From Methanoregula sp. (GTDB lineage Archaea > Halobacteriota > Methanomicrobia > Methanomicrobiales > Methanospirillaceae): DNA of 64,000 nucleotides. The position numbers and the translations under genes were made by a program. The DNA lies in NCBI GenBank assembly GCA_028679075.1, contig JAJRCF010000002.1, positions 62,001 through 126,000 of the forward strand. Direction: 5' to 3'. The notes under the pieces are model-generated. The model had not been told where the DNA came from. It searched no databases and saw only the letters and a list, made by a program, of their open reading frames with translations. Shown here piece by piece: positions 39,099 through 49,932 of the stretch. How positions within the stretch are numbered: the stretch's first letter is position 1; each line of letters opens with the position of its first letter.

Positions 39099-39458
39099 TC
39101 AGAAGTGTGTTGTTACCAGCTCGATAATGGAATCAATCTCTTCAGGAGATAACGTAAATCGCTCTTTTGCAAAGATCGCCCGTACTTCGTCACGGGACTT
39201 TGGCATGATATTGGCAATCCGGTACGCAATCTCAGGCTTCATCTTTTCCATCTTGGTGAGCTCAGTCACAAGATCGCGGGACTTTTCGGGGTCAGTTTTT
39301 GCAAGCTGATTGGCATGCTCGATACTGCGCCTGAACTCGTAGGACATCTCCTTCTCGGCAGCAAGCCTCTCGGACTCTACCCGTAAGAGGACGCTGCGCA
39401 TCTCGGGAAGCGTGACCTTCTCTTCGCTAATTATACCCTTTACTTTGATGCCAATCAC
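39099..39458 (-). CDS. rpoF: RNA polymerase Rpb4 family subunit
   Basis: 119 aa, position between rpl21e and DUF655. Confidence 0.85.
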   Translation of the reverse strand: MIGIKVKGIISEEKVTLPEMRSVLLRVESERLAAEKEMSYEFRRSIEHANQLAKTDPEKSRDLVTELTKMEKMKPEIAYRIANIMPKSRDEVRAIFAKERFTLSPEEIDSIIELVTTHF

Positions 39459-39470
39459 CTGACAGTGAAT

Positions 39471-39761
39471 TTACTTTTGTGCTTTTAGATGTTGTGGTCT
39501 TGCGATGACGACCTTGTCGGCGTTACCATCGCGGATTGTGAGCATCCATGCACGCCCGCGCTGGCCGAGAACTGTTCCGGTCAGGCCGTGGAAACGGCGG
39601 TGGGGCATCCCTTTCTGGACACTGGGATTACAGACGATGTGTACCCTGTCACCGATCTCAAATCTCTGGATAACGCAGGTGCACGGTGGCAGACCCCGCT
39701 CTCGTAAATCCTTCTTGAACTTATATCGTGTCTTCTTTCTTGGACCGTTGTGATGTGCCAT
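39471..39761 (-). CDS. rpl21e: 50S ribosomal protein L21e
   Basis: MAHHNGPRKKTRYKFKKDLRERG...RRFHGLTGTVLGQRGRAWMLTI. Confidence 0.95.
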   Translation of the reverse strand: MAHHNGPRKKTRYKFKKDLRERGLPPCTCVIQRFEIGDRVHIVCNPSVQKGMPHRRFHGLTGTVLGQRGRAWMLTIRDGNADKVVIARPQHLKAQK

Positions 39762-39762
39762 T

Positions 39763-40995
39763 TTATTCTCCCTCCTTTGCTCCTTCCACCTGCGTGACGT
39801 CGAGGCTGGTGACGTGAGCCGTTCGTTTCAGGATCTCGGTAAGACTTGGACGGGTTCGCCCCGAGTCCCCGGATACGAGTTCCTTGATGTAGAGGCCGGC
39901 TTCGCCCAGGACTTCAACAATAAATTTGCCGTCCTGTTCCCCTACACACTCGATATCGAGGACTGTTCTCTCGCGGACCTTGTCGGCCCTGCGGTGAGCA
40001 ACCCTTTCGGGCGTGCGCTGATGTATTGTGACGCCCGAAAGGGTTTTTACGGCTTTTGCGAACTCGTCCGCAGATAATTCGCCGTCAACCTCGACCAGGA
40101 TCCTGTATTTTTTATGCGCTTTGTTTGATTTAAGGGTTTCCACCTCCGCACGGTCCGCCCAGCGTTTTATCGCAACGGAAACACGCCCTTCTGCGGTCCG
40201 GTTGATCTCCGCTTCGAGTGTCACAAGGTCGATGGAACGCTTCTTTGGCGAGACCACTTCAAGGATGAACGGTCGGCCGGTCCCCACCATGCGGGCATCG
40301 ATGTCCTCACGGCCCGCGCCGTGAAGGACCGCGTTCTCCGCAGAGAACGCCTCGATTACCGGCCTCCCGATCAGTTCCTCAACAGAGTCCAGGTACTGGG
40401 CGCCGGTGAAGTTGCACTTCTCGCAACCCGCCCCCCTGCAGGCCCGGCAGTCCCAGTGAGTCTGCGGGATGCCCCGCTCGAACTTCTGGTACCGGCCATA
40501 GAAGAAGACCGAGTTTACCTGCACCTCGACCGAGCCGGTCGCAGGGTCGAGGATTGCGACGACTTCCGGCGTCTTGAAGTTAACGACCTTGCCGATCCGT
40601 GCCGATACTGCCTTCCCGACCTCCCGGTTCACTTCCGACTTGAAGGGCTCGGGCTCGGCAAGCGAGAGGTCGCTCCAGACCATCTCCTCGTTCTCGGCAA
40701 TGAGCGGGGGCACCCGGCAGCCGACAAGGAACGTGGAGTACTCGAGGTCCTTCGTTGCCTCGATCACCCGCTCTGCCCAGAGCGGCACGTCATCGAAGAA
40801 GTTGCCGCAGACCCAGCAGGTGCCGGCGAACTTTTTGTAGGGTTGGTTCTCGGAAAGGGCGAGGGCCACCTTCAGCCCCTTACCCCGTTCGTCATTCGAG
40901 AGCCCGTGCGAGCGTTTGCCAAAGAACCGCCCGAGGCAGTGGTCGCATGTTTCCCCATAGGCAAGGATCGCCTTTACCTGTTCATTCATTTCCAT
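39763..40995 (-). CDS. pus10: tRNA pseudouridine(54/55) synthase Pus10
   Basis: 410 aa; THUMP-type N-term with CDHC..CWVC cysteines; GAGREDIDARMVGTGRPFILEV. Confidence 0.94.
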   Translation of the reverse strand: MEMNEQVKAILAYGETCDHCLGRFFGKRSHGLSNDERGKGLKVALALSENQPYKKFAGTCWVCGNFFDDVPLWAERVIEATKDLEYSTFLVGCRVPPLIAENEEMVWSDLSLAEPEPFKSEVNREVGKAVSARIGKVVNFKTPEVVAILDPATGSVEVQVNSVFFYGRYQKFERGIPQTHWDCRACRGAGCEKCNFTGAQYLDSVEELIGRPVIEAFSAENAVLHGAGREDIDARMVGTGRPFILEVVSPKKRSIDLVTLEAEINRTAEGRVSVAIKRWADRAEVETLKSNKAHKKYRILVEVDGELSADEFAKAVKTLSGVTIHQRTPERVAHRRADKVRERTVLDIECVGEQDGKFIVEVLGEAGLYIKELVSGDSGRTRPSLTEILKRTAHVTSLDVTQVEGAKEGE

Positions 40996-41564
40996 CCACT
41001 TGTCCTCCTGTCCAGTTCATTATGCAATACGGTGATTGTATGATCGGCATGCAGGCACTTCGGCCCCACCGAATACTTCGGGCATTTACGGATCAACTCG
41101 TTCTCCGGTTCAGAAAAATTCTGGTGGTCGGAGAGGAGGAATGCACCCGGGAGTTCCTGTTCCTTCCTGATATCGCTGCCCGTCTCGTCAAGGACTGCAA
41201 ACGGCATATCCGCAACCAGCCGTTCGAGGCCGCCTTTCCGGATCGAGACCCCGTCCGCAGCCTCGCGGAACTCGCTGCCGCAGGGAACGTCGATCACCTT
41301 CTTGATCAGGGCGCCCGCACTCCGCTCATCCGGAGAGAGCGAGCGGACGGATGCCCCGGAAAACTTCACGGTCTTCGGCCCCGACGGTGCTCCCAGCAGG
41401 ACAAGATAACAGTCCACGTCCCGCCTAAGGTCGTGCGAGAGGAAGAGCGATGCATTCACGCACCGGCAGAGGATATCCATCCTTCCGCCGCTCCCCGGCA
41501 GGTCGTTGAGCGAGAAACTCCCGTCCGTCCGGGCAAGATGCCCGACAATAGTAAAAGAAGTCAT
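40986..41564 (-). CDS. trmY: tRNA (pseudouridine54-N1)-methyltransferase TrmY
   Basis: 192-aa SPOUT-type; FLLSDHQNF; overlaps pus10. Confidence 0.88.
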   Translation of the reverse strand: MTSFTIVGHLARTDGSFSLNDLPGSGGRMDILCRCVNASLFLSHDLRRDVDCYLVLLGAPSGPKTVKFSGASVRSLSPDERSAGALIKKVIDVPCGSEFREAADGVSIRKGGLERLVADMPFAVLDETGSDIRKEQELPGAFLLSDHQNFSEPENELIRKCPKYSVGPKCLHADHTITVLHNELDRRTSGWK

Positions 41565-41576
41565 TGCACGAAAATC

Positions 41577-42905
41577 TCACTGCATCCCGGAGAAGCGTTT
41601 CATCAGGCGCTGCATGTTGAACTTTCCGCCGCCGCTGCCCTTGAGGCCCTTGAGGGTCCGCTGCATCATCTTGTAGTACTTGAGCAGTTCCCGGACCTCG
41701 TCCGGGGTTGCCCCGGCCCCGTGGGCGATCCGCTGCATGCGGGAACTGTTGATGAGCGAGGGTTCATCGAGCTCGGTCGGGGTCATCGAGTCCATGATGA
41801 TCCGGTACCGGACCATCTTTGTGCTGGTGACGTCATACACGCCTTCGGGCAGCTGCATGTTCCCGAGCGGGAGCATTCCCATGATCTGCTTTAAGGGGCC
41901 CATCTTGTTCAGGGCCTCGAGCTGCTTGTACATGTCGCGGAGGGTGAACTTCCCCTTCATCATCGCATTGACGTCCACGTCATCCGGGTTGAGGTTCTCG
42001 TTCGCCCGTTCGACAAGCGCCTTTAAGTCCCCCATGCCAAGCAGCCGGGAGATGAACCCGTCTGGGTCGAACCGTTCGAGGTCCTCGATCGTCTCTCCGC
42101 TCCCGATGAAGGCGATCCCGCTCTTGGTCTCGGCAACGGCCGACATGGCACCACCGCCTTTTGCAGTGCCGTCCATCTTCGTGATGATGACCCCGTCGAT
42201 CCCGATCGCCTCGTGGAACCGTTTTGCCTGCTCGCTTGCCTGCTGGCCAAGTGCCGCATCGATCACGAGCCAGCGGTGGGTCGCTTTTGTCAGCACATTG
42301 AGGTCGATGATCTCCCTGATGAGATCGGCCTCGAGCGCATGGCGGCCCTGGGTATCAACGATGATCAGTTCCTGCTCCTTTAAGGCCTCCAGGCCTTCGC
42401 GGGTGATCTTCAGGGCGTCTTTCTCCTGCGCATTGCCAAAGCAGGGGACATTGATCTTCGCACAGAGTGTGGAGATCTGGTCAAAGGCACCGGGCCGGAA
42501 CGTATCGGCACAGACAACGCCGACTTTCATGCCCTTCTTCTGGAAGTAACGGGCGAGCTTCGCGGTTGTTGTGGTCTTGCCGCTCCCCTGCAGGCCGGCC
42601 ATGAGGATCGTCTGGGGTTCGAGCCTGACCTCGGTCGAGGCCCAGACCAGCCGGACGAGCTCCTGGTACACGATGCGGAGCACGTGCTCGCGGACGTTCA
42701 TGCCCTTGGGGGGTTCCTCCTCGAGCGAGCGGGTGCGGATCGCCTTGCTGAGCTCCATGACGAGCTTGACGTTGACGTCCGATGAGATCAGCGCCCGCTG
42801 GAGGTCTTTCACCAGCTCGTCAACCGCGGCCCGGTCGACCACGGTCTTGCCGGCGAGTTTCTTGAGTGCATCCTTGAGGGATGTCGAGAGCCCGTCGAGC
42901 ATCAC
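41577..42905 (-). CDS. srp54: signal recognition particle protein SRP54
   Basis: 442 aa; [30 protein letters not shown], methionine-rich C-terminus. Confidence 0.96.
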   Translation of the reverse strand: MMLDGLSTSLKDALKKLAGKTVVDRAAVDELVKDLQRALISSDVNVKLVMELSKAIRTRSLEEEPPKGMNVREHVLRIVYQELVRLVWASTEVRLEPQTILMAGLQGSGKTTTTAKLARYFQKKGMKVGVVCADTFRPGAFDQISTLCAKINVPCFGNAQEKDALKITREGLEALKEQELIIVDTQGRHALEADLIREIIDLNVLTKATHRWLVIDAALGQQASEQAKRFHEAIGIDGVIITKMDGTAKGGGAMSAVAETKSGIAFIGSGETIEDLERFDPDGFISRLLGMGDLKALVERANENLNPDDVDVNAMMKGKFTLRDMYKQLEALNKMGPLKQIMGMLPLGNMQLPEGVYDVTSTKMVRYRIIMDSMTPTELDEPSLINSSRMQRIAHGAGATPDEVRELLKYYKMMQRTLKGLKGSGGGKFNMQRLMKRFSGMQ

Positions 42906-43969
42906 GCACCCCCATCCAGCAGTTCGTCCACGACTTTTGCAGGTTCGAAGGGCATGATATCCTCATATGCCTGCCCGACACCGAGGAACATCAGCGGTTT
43001 TCCGATGGTGTGGGCGATCGAGATCGCCGCGCCGCCCCGCGAGTCCATGTCGGCCTTCGTCAGCACAACCGCATCAGCCCCTATAGTCTTGTCAAACTCG
43101 AAAGCCCGGGTCACAGCATCATTGCCGGCCACGGCTTCGTCAACATAAACTACGAGGTCGGGCTTCATGACCCGTTTTATCTTCTCGAGCTGGCTCATCA
43201 GGTTCGCCTTGTTGTGGAAGCGTCCTGCGGTATCGGCAAGGACCACATCGATCTTGTGCGACTTTGCATACTCCACAGCATCGAACAGCACGGCCGAGGG
43301 GTCGGCTCCCTCCTGGTGCTGGATGACCCGGATCCCGATACGTTCGGCATGAACCGCGATCTGCTCGATCGCCCCGGCCCGGTACGTGTCGCCGGCACCG
43401 ATCACAACCGTGAACCCCTCCTTCTTGAGGTATGCACCGATCTTTGCAACCGTTGTGGTCTTCCCGGTACCGTTCACACCGGTGAAGAGTATCTTCACCG
43501 GCCGGTCGTGCTTCGCGATATATTCTTTGAGATCAAATCCACTGCCCAGCACATCCAGCAGGGCCGTCTTCAGGGCATGTACTACGAGGTCGTCGACGGA
43601 TTCCCCGATCTTCCGGTGTTTGCCGACAAGGTTCTTCTCCACGCTGCCGATGATCGCATCCGTGGCCGGGAGGGCGACATCGCTCTCGAGGAGCGTCATC
43701 TCCAGTTCGGAGAGAGCATCGTCAAGGTCTTTCTCCGAGACGATCAGTTCCCGCTCGATAATGAGTGTCCTGACCTTCTGGACAAATGACGGGGATGCAG
43801 GTGCAGTCGTTGCGGTCGCCGGGCCGGGTTCCGGGACGGGCCGGGTGGCAGGAACAGCACCTGCCGGAACTGCCTTCTCCGCAGGTTCCGCCTTGGCTGC
43901 CGCTGCCTCGATGCTGCCGCCGAGCCGGTCCCGTGCCGCTTTCAGTTTCTCCCGCAGTCCCCCGAACAT
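42902..43969 (-). CDS. ftsY: signal recognition particle receptor FtsY
   Basis: 355 aa; [31 protein letters not shown]; Ala/Pro-rich linker. Confidence 0.95.
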   Translation of the reverse strand: MFGGLREKLKAARDRLGGSIEAAAAKAEPAEKAVPAGAVPATRPVPEPGPATATTAPASPSFVQKVRTLIIERELIVSEKDLDDALSELEMTLLESDVALPATDAIIGSVEKNLVGKHRKIGESVDDLVVHALKTALLDVLGSGFDLKEYIAKHDRPVKILFTGVNGTGKTTTVAKIGAYLKKEGFTVVIGAGDTYRAGAIEQIAVHAERIGIRVIQHQEGADPSAVLFDAVEYAKSHKIDVVLADTAGRFHNKANLMSQLEKIKRVMKPDLVVYVDEAVAGNDAVTRAFEFDKTIGADAVVLTKADMDSRGGAAISIAHTIGKPLMFLGVGQAYEDIMPFEPAKVVDELLDGGA

Positions 43970-43986
43970 GGATGCAATGACTCCGC

Positions 43987-44418
43987 TTAACCGGGATTCT
44001 GTCCGGATGCCATTGCCTGCTGGTATCCCGACTCGATCCTTTTATTGATCTCGTTCATCTGGGCCCGGAGACGGTCGAGCGCATCGGCCACCTTCTTCTG
44101 CGAGGCCTCCATCTCGATGATCCGTTCTTTTAAGAACTCGACTGCGTCCTTGTTGGAACGCTCCACAACAACTTCCGAACCGATCGCAAGGAGGACTTTC
44201 TCCGGTTCCAGGACCTTTGCCCGGACACTTGCCCCGCCACCGATCTGGAGGAGGACGGTGCCGCTTTCCGTTGTGAGCATCTCTTCGAGTGATTCGATAG
44301 CGGCGTGCGCCTCCAGTCTCCCGTTCTCCAGCATCTGCAACTGGTTGACAAAGATTTCAGCCTGCTGCCCGTACTCCTGCAGGTAGTTCTGGAGGGTCAT
44401 CAGTTCGCGCTGGTCCAT
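43987..44418 (-). CDS. pfdA: prefoldin subunit alpha
   Basis: 143 aa from MDQRELMTLQNYLQEYGQQAEIFVNQL; GASVRAKVLEPEKVLLAIGSEVVVERS. Confidence 0.92.
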   Translation of the reverse strand: MDQRELMTLQNYLQEYGQQAEIFVNQLQMLENGRLEAHAAIESLEEMLTTESGTVLLQIGGGASVRAKVLEPEKVLLAIGSEVVVERSNKDAVEFLKERIIEMEASQKKVADALDRLRAQMNEINKRIESGYQQAMASGQNPG

Positions 44419-44717
44419 TGGTGTATTTTTATCTGACAAAATCCGCCACCCCGTAAAAATATTTGATTCTATGAGAGTTGTGACTCCTGATATGTATGTT
44501 CTCCACCACAATAAATACATCATTGTACGGGCGACGGGGCTTGATCGGGCTCCTGCCAGCAGCACGGGCCATCCCGGACCGGATCATATTAAGACTATTT
44601 TTACAGGGGATTTTTTCCAGTAAACAGGGATGATGATCATCTTCATGAAGTTATTAAAGAACGGGGTCATACACATAGACAGGCTCATCGACACAAAAGA
44701 GAGCCGGGAGGGTTGAG

Positions 44718-46160
44718 ATGGAATTCAAAAACAACGTCCTGATCATCGGGTATGGCGCCGTGTGCCGGTGCATGTTCCCGATCCTGCTCCGACACGTGAA
44801 TATTCCCCTTGAGAACATCACGATCATCGATTTCAAGGATAAGTCGGCAGACCTCAAGGCATGGACTGCCGGGGGACTCCGGTTTGTCAAGAAGCGGATC
44901 ACGCAGAAGAACCTCTCTGAGACCCTCGCGGAATACCTCTCGCCCGGCAGCCTCCTGATCGATGAGGCATGGAATATCGACTGCTGCGAGATCGTGCAAT
45001 GGTGCCACGAGAACCAGGTACTCTACGCCAACACGTCGGTCGAGGCGTGGGACCCGGATGCGGAGAAGCACACTGCCAGCCCCTACGAGAAGACCTTGTA
45101 CTACCGGCAGATGAAACTCATGGAGCTGACAAAAGACTGGAAAGACGCCACGACCTGTGTTGTCGACCATGGGGCCAATCCCGGCCTCATCTCTCATTTT
45201 GCCAAGCATGGCCTCGTTGACATAGCCGAGCGGATGATTGCAGACAAGATTGCCAGGGACCCGGAACGGATAAAGAACCTGATCCGGGACCAGAATTTTG
45301 GCGAGCTTGCAATGGAGACTGGGGTCAAGGTGATCCATTGTTCGGAACACGATACCCAGATCTCCCGCATGCCGAAAAAGGTGGGCGAGTTCGTCGGTAC
45401 CTGGTGCATCGAGGGGCTCCAGGAAGAGGGGACTGCCCCGGCCGAGATCGGGTGGGGCACGCATGAAAAGACCCTTCCCCCCATGGCGATTATTCCTCCT
45501 GTTGGCCCGAAGAACGGGATCCTCCTCCCGAAAATGGGGATCAACACCTGGGTCAGGTCCTGGATCCCCAAGCAGGAGATCATCGGCATGGTGATCCGGC
45601 ACGGGGAGGCATTCGGCATCTCCGATCGCTGGACGGTCTGGAAAGACGGGAAGGCCATCTACCGCCCGACCGTACTCTACGCGTACATGCCCTGCGATGC
45701 CACGATTGCATCCATCCACGAACTCCGGGCGCGGAACTACGTGCTCCAGCCCAAGCTCCGGATCATGAGCGACCGTGAGATCGTCACGGGCGCGGACATC
45801 CTTGGTGCGCTCCTGATGGGACACCCCTACAAGTCGTGGTGGACCGGCAGCATCCTGTCCATTGACGAGGCAAAGAAACTTGCACCCGGCCAGAACGCGA
45901 CAACGATCCAGGTCGCGCTGGGGGTTGTAAGCGCGGTGATGTGGATGATCCAGAACCCGAAGAAGGGTTTCTGCCTTCCGGACGACCTGCCGCACGAGTT
46001 TGTGCTCAACATTGCAAAGCCTTACCTCGGAGAGTTCAAGTCAGGGCCCTCCGACTGGACGCCGCTGAAGAACCGCGTGGTCTACTTCAAGGAGAACCCG
46101 GAGAACAATTATGACCGCGAAGATATCTGGCAATTCAAAAACTTCTTATTCGTGCAATAA
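44718..46160 (+). CDS. homospermidine synthase-like protein
   Basis: 480 aa; NNVLIIGYGAVCRCMFPILLRH Rossmann; DEAWNIDCCEIVQWCHENQVLYANTSVEAWDP; VVDHGANPGLISHF. Confidence 0.85.
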   Translation: MEFKNNVLIIGYGAVCRCMFPILLRHVNIPLENITIIDFKDKSADLKAWTAGGLRFVKKRITQKNLSETLAEYLSPGSLLIDEAWNIDCCEIVQWCHENQVLYANTSVEAWDPDAEKHTASPYEKTLYYRQMKLMELTKDWKDATTCVVDHGANPGLISHFAKHGLVDIAERMIADKIARDPERIKNLIRDQNFGELAMETGVKVIHCSEHDTQISRMPKKVGEFVGTWCIEGLQEEGTAPAEIGWGTHEKTLPPMAIIPPVGPKNGILLPKMGINTWVRSWIPKQEIIGMVIRHGEAFGISDRWTVWKDGKAIYRPTVLYAYMPCDATIASIHELRARNYVLQPKLRIMSDREIVTGADILGALLMGHPYKSWWTGSILSIDEAKKLAPGQNATTIQVALGVVSAVMWMIQNPKKGFCLPDDLPHEFVLNIAKPYLGEFKSGPSDWTPLKNRVVYFKENPENNYDREDIWQFKNFLFVQ

Positions 46161-46172
46161 ATCAATCATATA

Positions 46173-47396
46173 ATGACAAAAGTCGCGGTTGACTCAAAGA
46201 AGAGGCGGAAGAAAAAAGGGACTGAAGAGACCCCCACCCCCGTCCACCATATCGGACACAGCGGGAAGAGACACCTGCTGGACCTTGCTGCAGAGCATGG
46301 TACTCCTGTTTTTGTTATCAATCATGAGAAGATCCGCCAGAATTACCGGGAATTCCGGAAGCACCTGCCGGATGTGCAGGTCTATTTTGCGGTCAAGGCC
46401 AACTCCAATCCCGAGATCGTCAAGACCCTGTATGATATCGGCTGCAGTTTCGATGTTGCATCCATGCCCGAGTTCATGATCGTGCACGAGAACTTCAAGC
46501 ACCTGCCAAAAAAGGAGCAGCAGGAATTCATCTGGGACAAGATCATCTACGCCAACACCATCAAGCCAATCGAGACCCTCAAGGCGCTGGACAAGTACAA
46601 ACCGCTCGTTACCTTCGACAACCACTACGAGATCCTGAAGATCCGCGACCATGCCCCCCATGCGGGGCTCGTCCTGCGCCTTCGCGTCCCGAACACCGGC
46701 TCCATGGTCGAGCTCTCCAGCAAGTTCGGCGCCCATCCCGGCGAGGCGGTGGACCTGATCATCGAGGCCTTCGATAACGGGCTTGTCGTGGAGGGCCTGA
46801 GTTTCCATGTCGGCAGCCAGTGCACCAACTTTGAGAACTACATGCAGGCGCTCCAGATCGCTTCGAGCATCATCAAGGAAGTCGAGGAGCGGACCGGCAG
46901 GAAGATCCGCATCCTCGATATCGGCGGCGGTTTCCCGGTGAAGTACCACCCGGGGATCCGGTCCATCCGGACACTGGCGCGGAAACTGAATGCCGAGATA
47001 AAACGGCTGTTCCCAAGCGACATGCAGATCCTTGCCGAGCCGGGCAGGTTCCTTGTGGCGAACACATGTACACTTGTTGCGAAAGTCGTAGGAAAAGCGG
47101 TCCGTGACGGCAAGCCCTGCTATTACATCAACGACGGAGTCTACCACACCTATTCAGGGCAGGTCTTCGACCACATCAATTACCCGGTGCTGCCGTTCAA
47201 GAGAGGCGAGACACAGATCTCCGCAGTCTTCGGGCCGACATGTGATGCGTTTGACACGATCACGCTCTCGGCAGAACTTCCTGATCTGGACATCGGCGAC
47301 CTTGTCTATTCCGAGAATATCGGGGCATATTCCCATGCCTCATCCACGTACTTCAACGGGTTCCCACCCGCAAAAGTCGTGCACATCAACAAGTAA
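46173..47396 (+). CDS. type III PLP-dependent decarboxylase (ornithine decarboxylase-like)
   Basis: 407 aa; YFAVKANSNPEIV, SFHVGSQC, ILDIGGGFPVKY, EPGRFLVANTC. Confidence 0.88.
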   Translation: MTKVAVDSKKRRKKKGTEETPTPVHHIGHSGKRHLLDLAAEHGTPVFVINHEKIRQNYREFRKHLPDVQVYFAVKANSNPEIVKTLYDIGCSFDVASMPEFMIVHENFKHLPKKEQQEFIWDKIIYANTIKPIETLKALDKYKPLVTFDNHYEILKIRDHAPHAGLVLRLRVPNTGSMVELSSKFGAHPGEAVDLIIEAFDNGLVVEGLSFHVGSQCTNFENYMQALQIASSIIKEVEERTGRKIRILDIGGGFPVKYHPGIRSIRTLARKLNAEIKRLFPSDMQILAEPGRFLVANTCTLVAKVVGKAVRDGKPCYYINDGVYHTYSGQVFDHINYPVLPFKRGETQISAVFGPTCDAFDTITLSAELPDLDIGDLVYSENIGAYSHASSTYFNGFPPAKVVHINK

Positions 47397-47447
47397 CTTT
47401 TTTTAAATTCTGCGAGAGATGGTTGTTGGAGTGTCAAGATCCTTACC

Positions 47448-48089
47448 ATGCCAACTCTCTACCTCTATATCCTTGATACACTTGCAGACTGGGAACCCGC
47501 ACATGTCCTTGCCGAGCTCCGGTCCGGCCATTACCTGAAAGACCAGTCCTTACGGTATGATGTGGTTCTGTGCGGTCGTACCATGGATACCATAACGACG
47601 ATGGGCGGGCTGCACCTGAAACCGGAGGTGCTTATTGCGGACATCCATCCCAGGACGGGCGACCTGCTCCTCCTGCCGGGAGCGGAGACCTGGCTTGACC
47701 CGGTGCAGGCACCTGTCATCGCAAAGGCCCGCGAGGTGCTTGAGGGTGACGCGGTGGTAGCTGCGATCTGCGGGGCAACATTCGCTCTTGCGAACGCCGG
47801 TCTGCTGGACAACCGCTCACACACGAGTAACGACCTGGCTGCCCTGAAGACGTTCTGCCCGGGTTATCATGGCGAGCGCTTTTACGTGAACGAGCCGGCG
47901 GTCACTGACCGCAACCTCGTCACAGCATGCGGGGCGGCGCCGGTCGAGTTCGCGTACCAGGTCTTCAAAAGACTCGGTGTCATGCTTCCGGCAACGCTTG
48001 AGGCATGGTACGGGCTCTATACCACCAAAAAACCGGAATATTTCTACGCGCTCATGCAGTCTCTTCCCCAACCTCCCGCTTCCGGATAA
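47448..48089 (+). CDS. DJ-1/PfpI-family class I glutamine amidotransferase-like protein
   Basis: 213 aa; AAICGATFALANAGLLDNRSHTSND. Confidence 0.85.
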   Translation: MPTLYLYILDTLADWEPAHVLAELRSGHYLKDQSLRYDVVLCGRTMDTITTMGGLHLKPEVLIADIHPRTGDLLLLPGAETWLDPVQAPVIAKAREVLEGDAVVAAICGATFALANAGLLDNRSHTSNDLAALKTFCPGYHGERFYVNEPAVTDRNLVTACGAAPVEFAYQVFKRLGVMLPATLEAWYGLYTTKKPEYFYALMQSLPQPPASG

Positions 48090-48157
48090 CCGGAACATCC
48101 GGGAATACTTTTATCACCCCAGCCGGATATCAGTCTCATGTTGGGAGGGAGAAGACG

Positions 48158-48406
48158 ATGCAGACCATGATTGGGAGGGTAACCCACTATTACCCGAAGA
48201 TTGGTGTTGCCGCGATCGTCCTTTCGGACCACATTACGAAAGGCGACCGGATCCGCATCCACGGGCCGCATGATGACCTCTACCAGACCGTGACCTCGAT
48301 GGAGTTCAACCATAACCCCATCCAGGAGGCCGACCCGGGACTGGACATCGGCATCAGGGTGAACGAACGGGTTCACGAAGGGGACCTGGTGTGCCGGGAG
48401 AGCTGA
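48158..48406 (+). CDS. stand-alone translation elongation factor domain 2-like protein
   Basis: 82 aa MQTMIGRVTHYYPKIGVAAIVLSDHITKGDRIRIHGPHDDLYQTVTSMEFNH. Confidence 0.75.
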   Translation: MQTMIGRVTHYYPKIGVAAIVLSDHITKGDRIRIHGPHDDLYQTVTSMEFNHNPIQEADPGLDIGIRVNERVHEGDLVCRES

Positions 48407-48561
48407 CGAGGCGGCCCGGGAAATTTTCTTTTTTCTCTTTTTAATTAACATCCATCCGACAGGATCTGTTTTCACCGCGACCAATGGACAATATCAAATA
48501 AATATGAATAAATGTAAAAAAATTAAATGGTTTTTATCCCAGAATATGAGGAGCAGTTTAC

Positions 48562-49509
48562 GTGAATCCTTCCCGACAGATCCCACCTTGGATGATCATC
48601 TCCGGTATCGCTGTCCTTGCGATTATCATTGTGCTCCTGGCTCTCTCACTGCCAGGGGGATTTCTCCTGCCGGGATCGCTGCATCTTCCTGATGGCTCCG
48701 AAATCTGCCTTTATCCTTCAGCGGAGGGTAAGACTCTCGAAAATACCTGGGATACTATCCTCAGGAGGACCGGTATCAACGAGAGCGAAGCCGCGTTTGA
48801 GGATCTCATGCTTCACATTACACCGGATGAAACCCTCGATTCAATGACATTAGTGTTTTATACGGAACACGAAGGTAAGGTCACAGGTTATACCGCAGAT
48901 CTTACGTATTTCCCCGGCACATGCGGAAGGCTCCGGATTACCTCGACACGAACACCGGCGAACGACATTGTTCTCCGGGATCGCCAGTCACCCCGCGTGA
49001 TCCTTGCGAACATGGATCAATTCAGTGCTGCCAGTCTCGGTGTCCGGAACCGGTCGGTCCGCATAATCACCGGTGTGTCCCGTCATATCCGTGATGCGAA
49101 TTTCAGATATGAAGCAAATGCCTGTCTGGATCTCTTCCTGCTGAAAGACCGGAAGTTCATCCCGCTCGATAACATAAAACTGAATAACACCGCACATATC
49201 GCAGATCACTGGAGTGTAATCCCGGAGTACTGTTACCAGACAAAAGAGATCGGAAGGTTCTGTGATTCAGCGGGTTCCATCATTGTCTTCCCGGACAACC
49301 AGATCCGTTCAGCGGATATCATCTACCGACCGGAAGGGACACCGGCCGTCCCGCTTGCGAACCGGTGCCCGCACGGGAATGTCACCGGCCAGTCCTGCTC
49401 GCATACCTTCTGGGGGTCCAGCTGCACAAACTGGTCTCTGCCCGCGAACTGGACGACCATCTACCCGGAGGATCCCGGGGCAGGATTCATGTTCGGGGCT
49501 CCCAGGTGA
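48562..49509 (+). CDS. hypothetical membrane-anchored extracytoplasmic protein
   Basis: 315 aa, GTG start after GAGGAG; N-terminal TM; Cys-containing ectodomain. Confidence 0.65.
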   Translation: MNPSRQIPPWMIISGIAVLAIIIVLLALSLPGGFLLPGSLHLPDGSEICLYPSAEGKTLENTWDTILRRTGINESEAAFEDLMLHITPDETLDSMTLVFYTEHEGKVTGYTADLTYFPGTCGRLRITSTRTPANDIVLRDRQSPRVILANMDQFSAASLGVRNRSVRIITGVSRHIRDANFRYEANACLDLFLLKDRKFIPLDNIKLNNTAHIADHWSVIPEYCYQTKEIGRFCDSAGSIIVFPDNQIRSADIIYRPEGTPAVPLANRCPHGNVTGQSCSHTFWGSSCTNWSLPANWTTIYPEDPGAGFMFGAPR

Positions 49510-49512
49510 GTC

Positions 49513-49932
49513 ATGATGCATAAGCAGGTCATCCAATCCATCGATACGCTGTTGAAATGCTGCGTGCTGGGAATCCTTGCCCTTGCCACGCTCACATATC
49601 TGGTCGTCTTTATCCTCAACTGGGAGGACTGGTTCTTTACAATAAAACTTGACGGGCTGCCGGCCGGGCTGTTCCTGCTCGCCAAGGCGCTCGGAGCCGG
49701 GGCACTTGCCGGCCTTATCGTGCAGTACCCGAAACGCACAACGCTCTTTGCCGGCCTCGGCGTCATGTACTTCGGCTACCTGTTCCTGAACTCCGCATTC
49801 ACCATACAGAAAAATACCGGGGGCAGGTCGCTGTTCTCTCCGCTGCTTGCGGGATTCCTTATCATAGCGGTTGCATACGTTGTATTCAGGCTCGCTACCG
49901 CTAAGGGACGCGGTGCAGGGAATCCGGAATGA
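49513..49932 (+). CDS. hypothetical membrane protein
   Basis: 139 aa, about four hydrophobic segments; follows previous ORF by 3 nt. Confidence 0.65.
   Translation: MMHKQVIQSIDTLLKCCVLGILALATLTYLVVFILNWEDWFFTIKLDGLPAGLFLLAKALGAGALAGLIVQYPKRTTLFAGLGVMYFGYLFLNSAFTIQKNTGGRSLFSPLLAGFLIIAVAYVVFRLATAKGRGAGNPE

Noticed and set aside
41577-43969. 7S SRP RNA gene near srp54/ftsY
   Set aside because: No intergenic space and no SRP Alu/S-domain motif present there.
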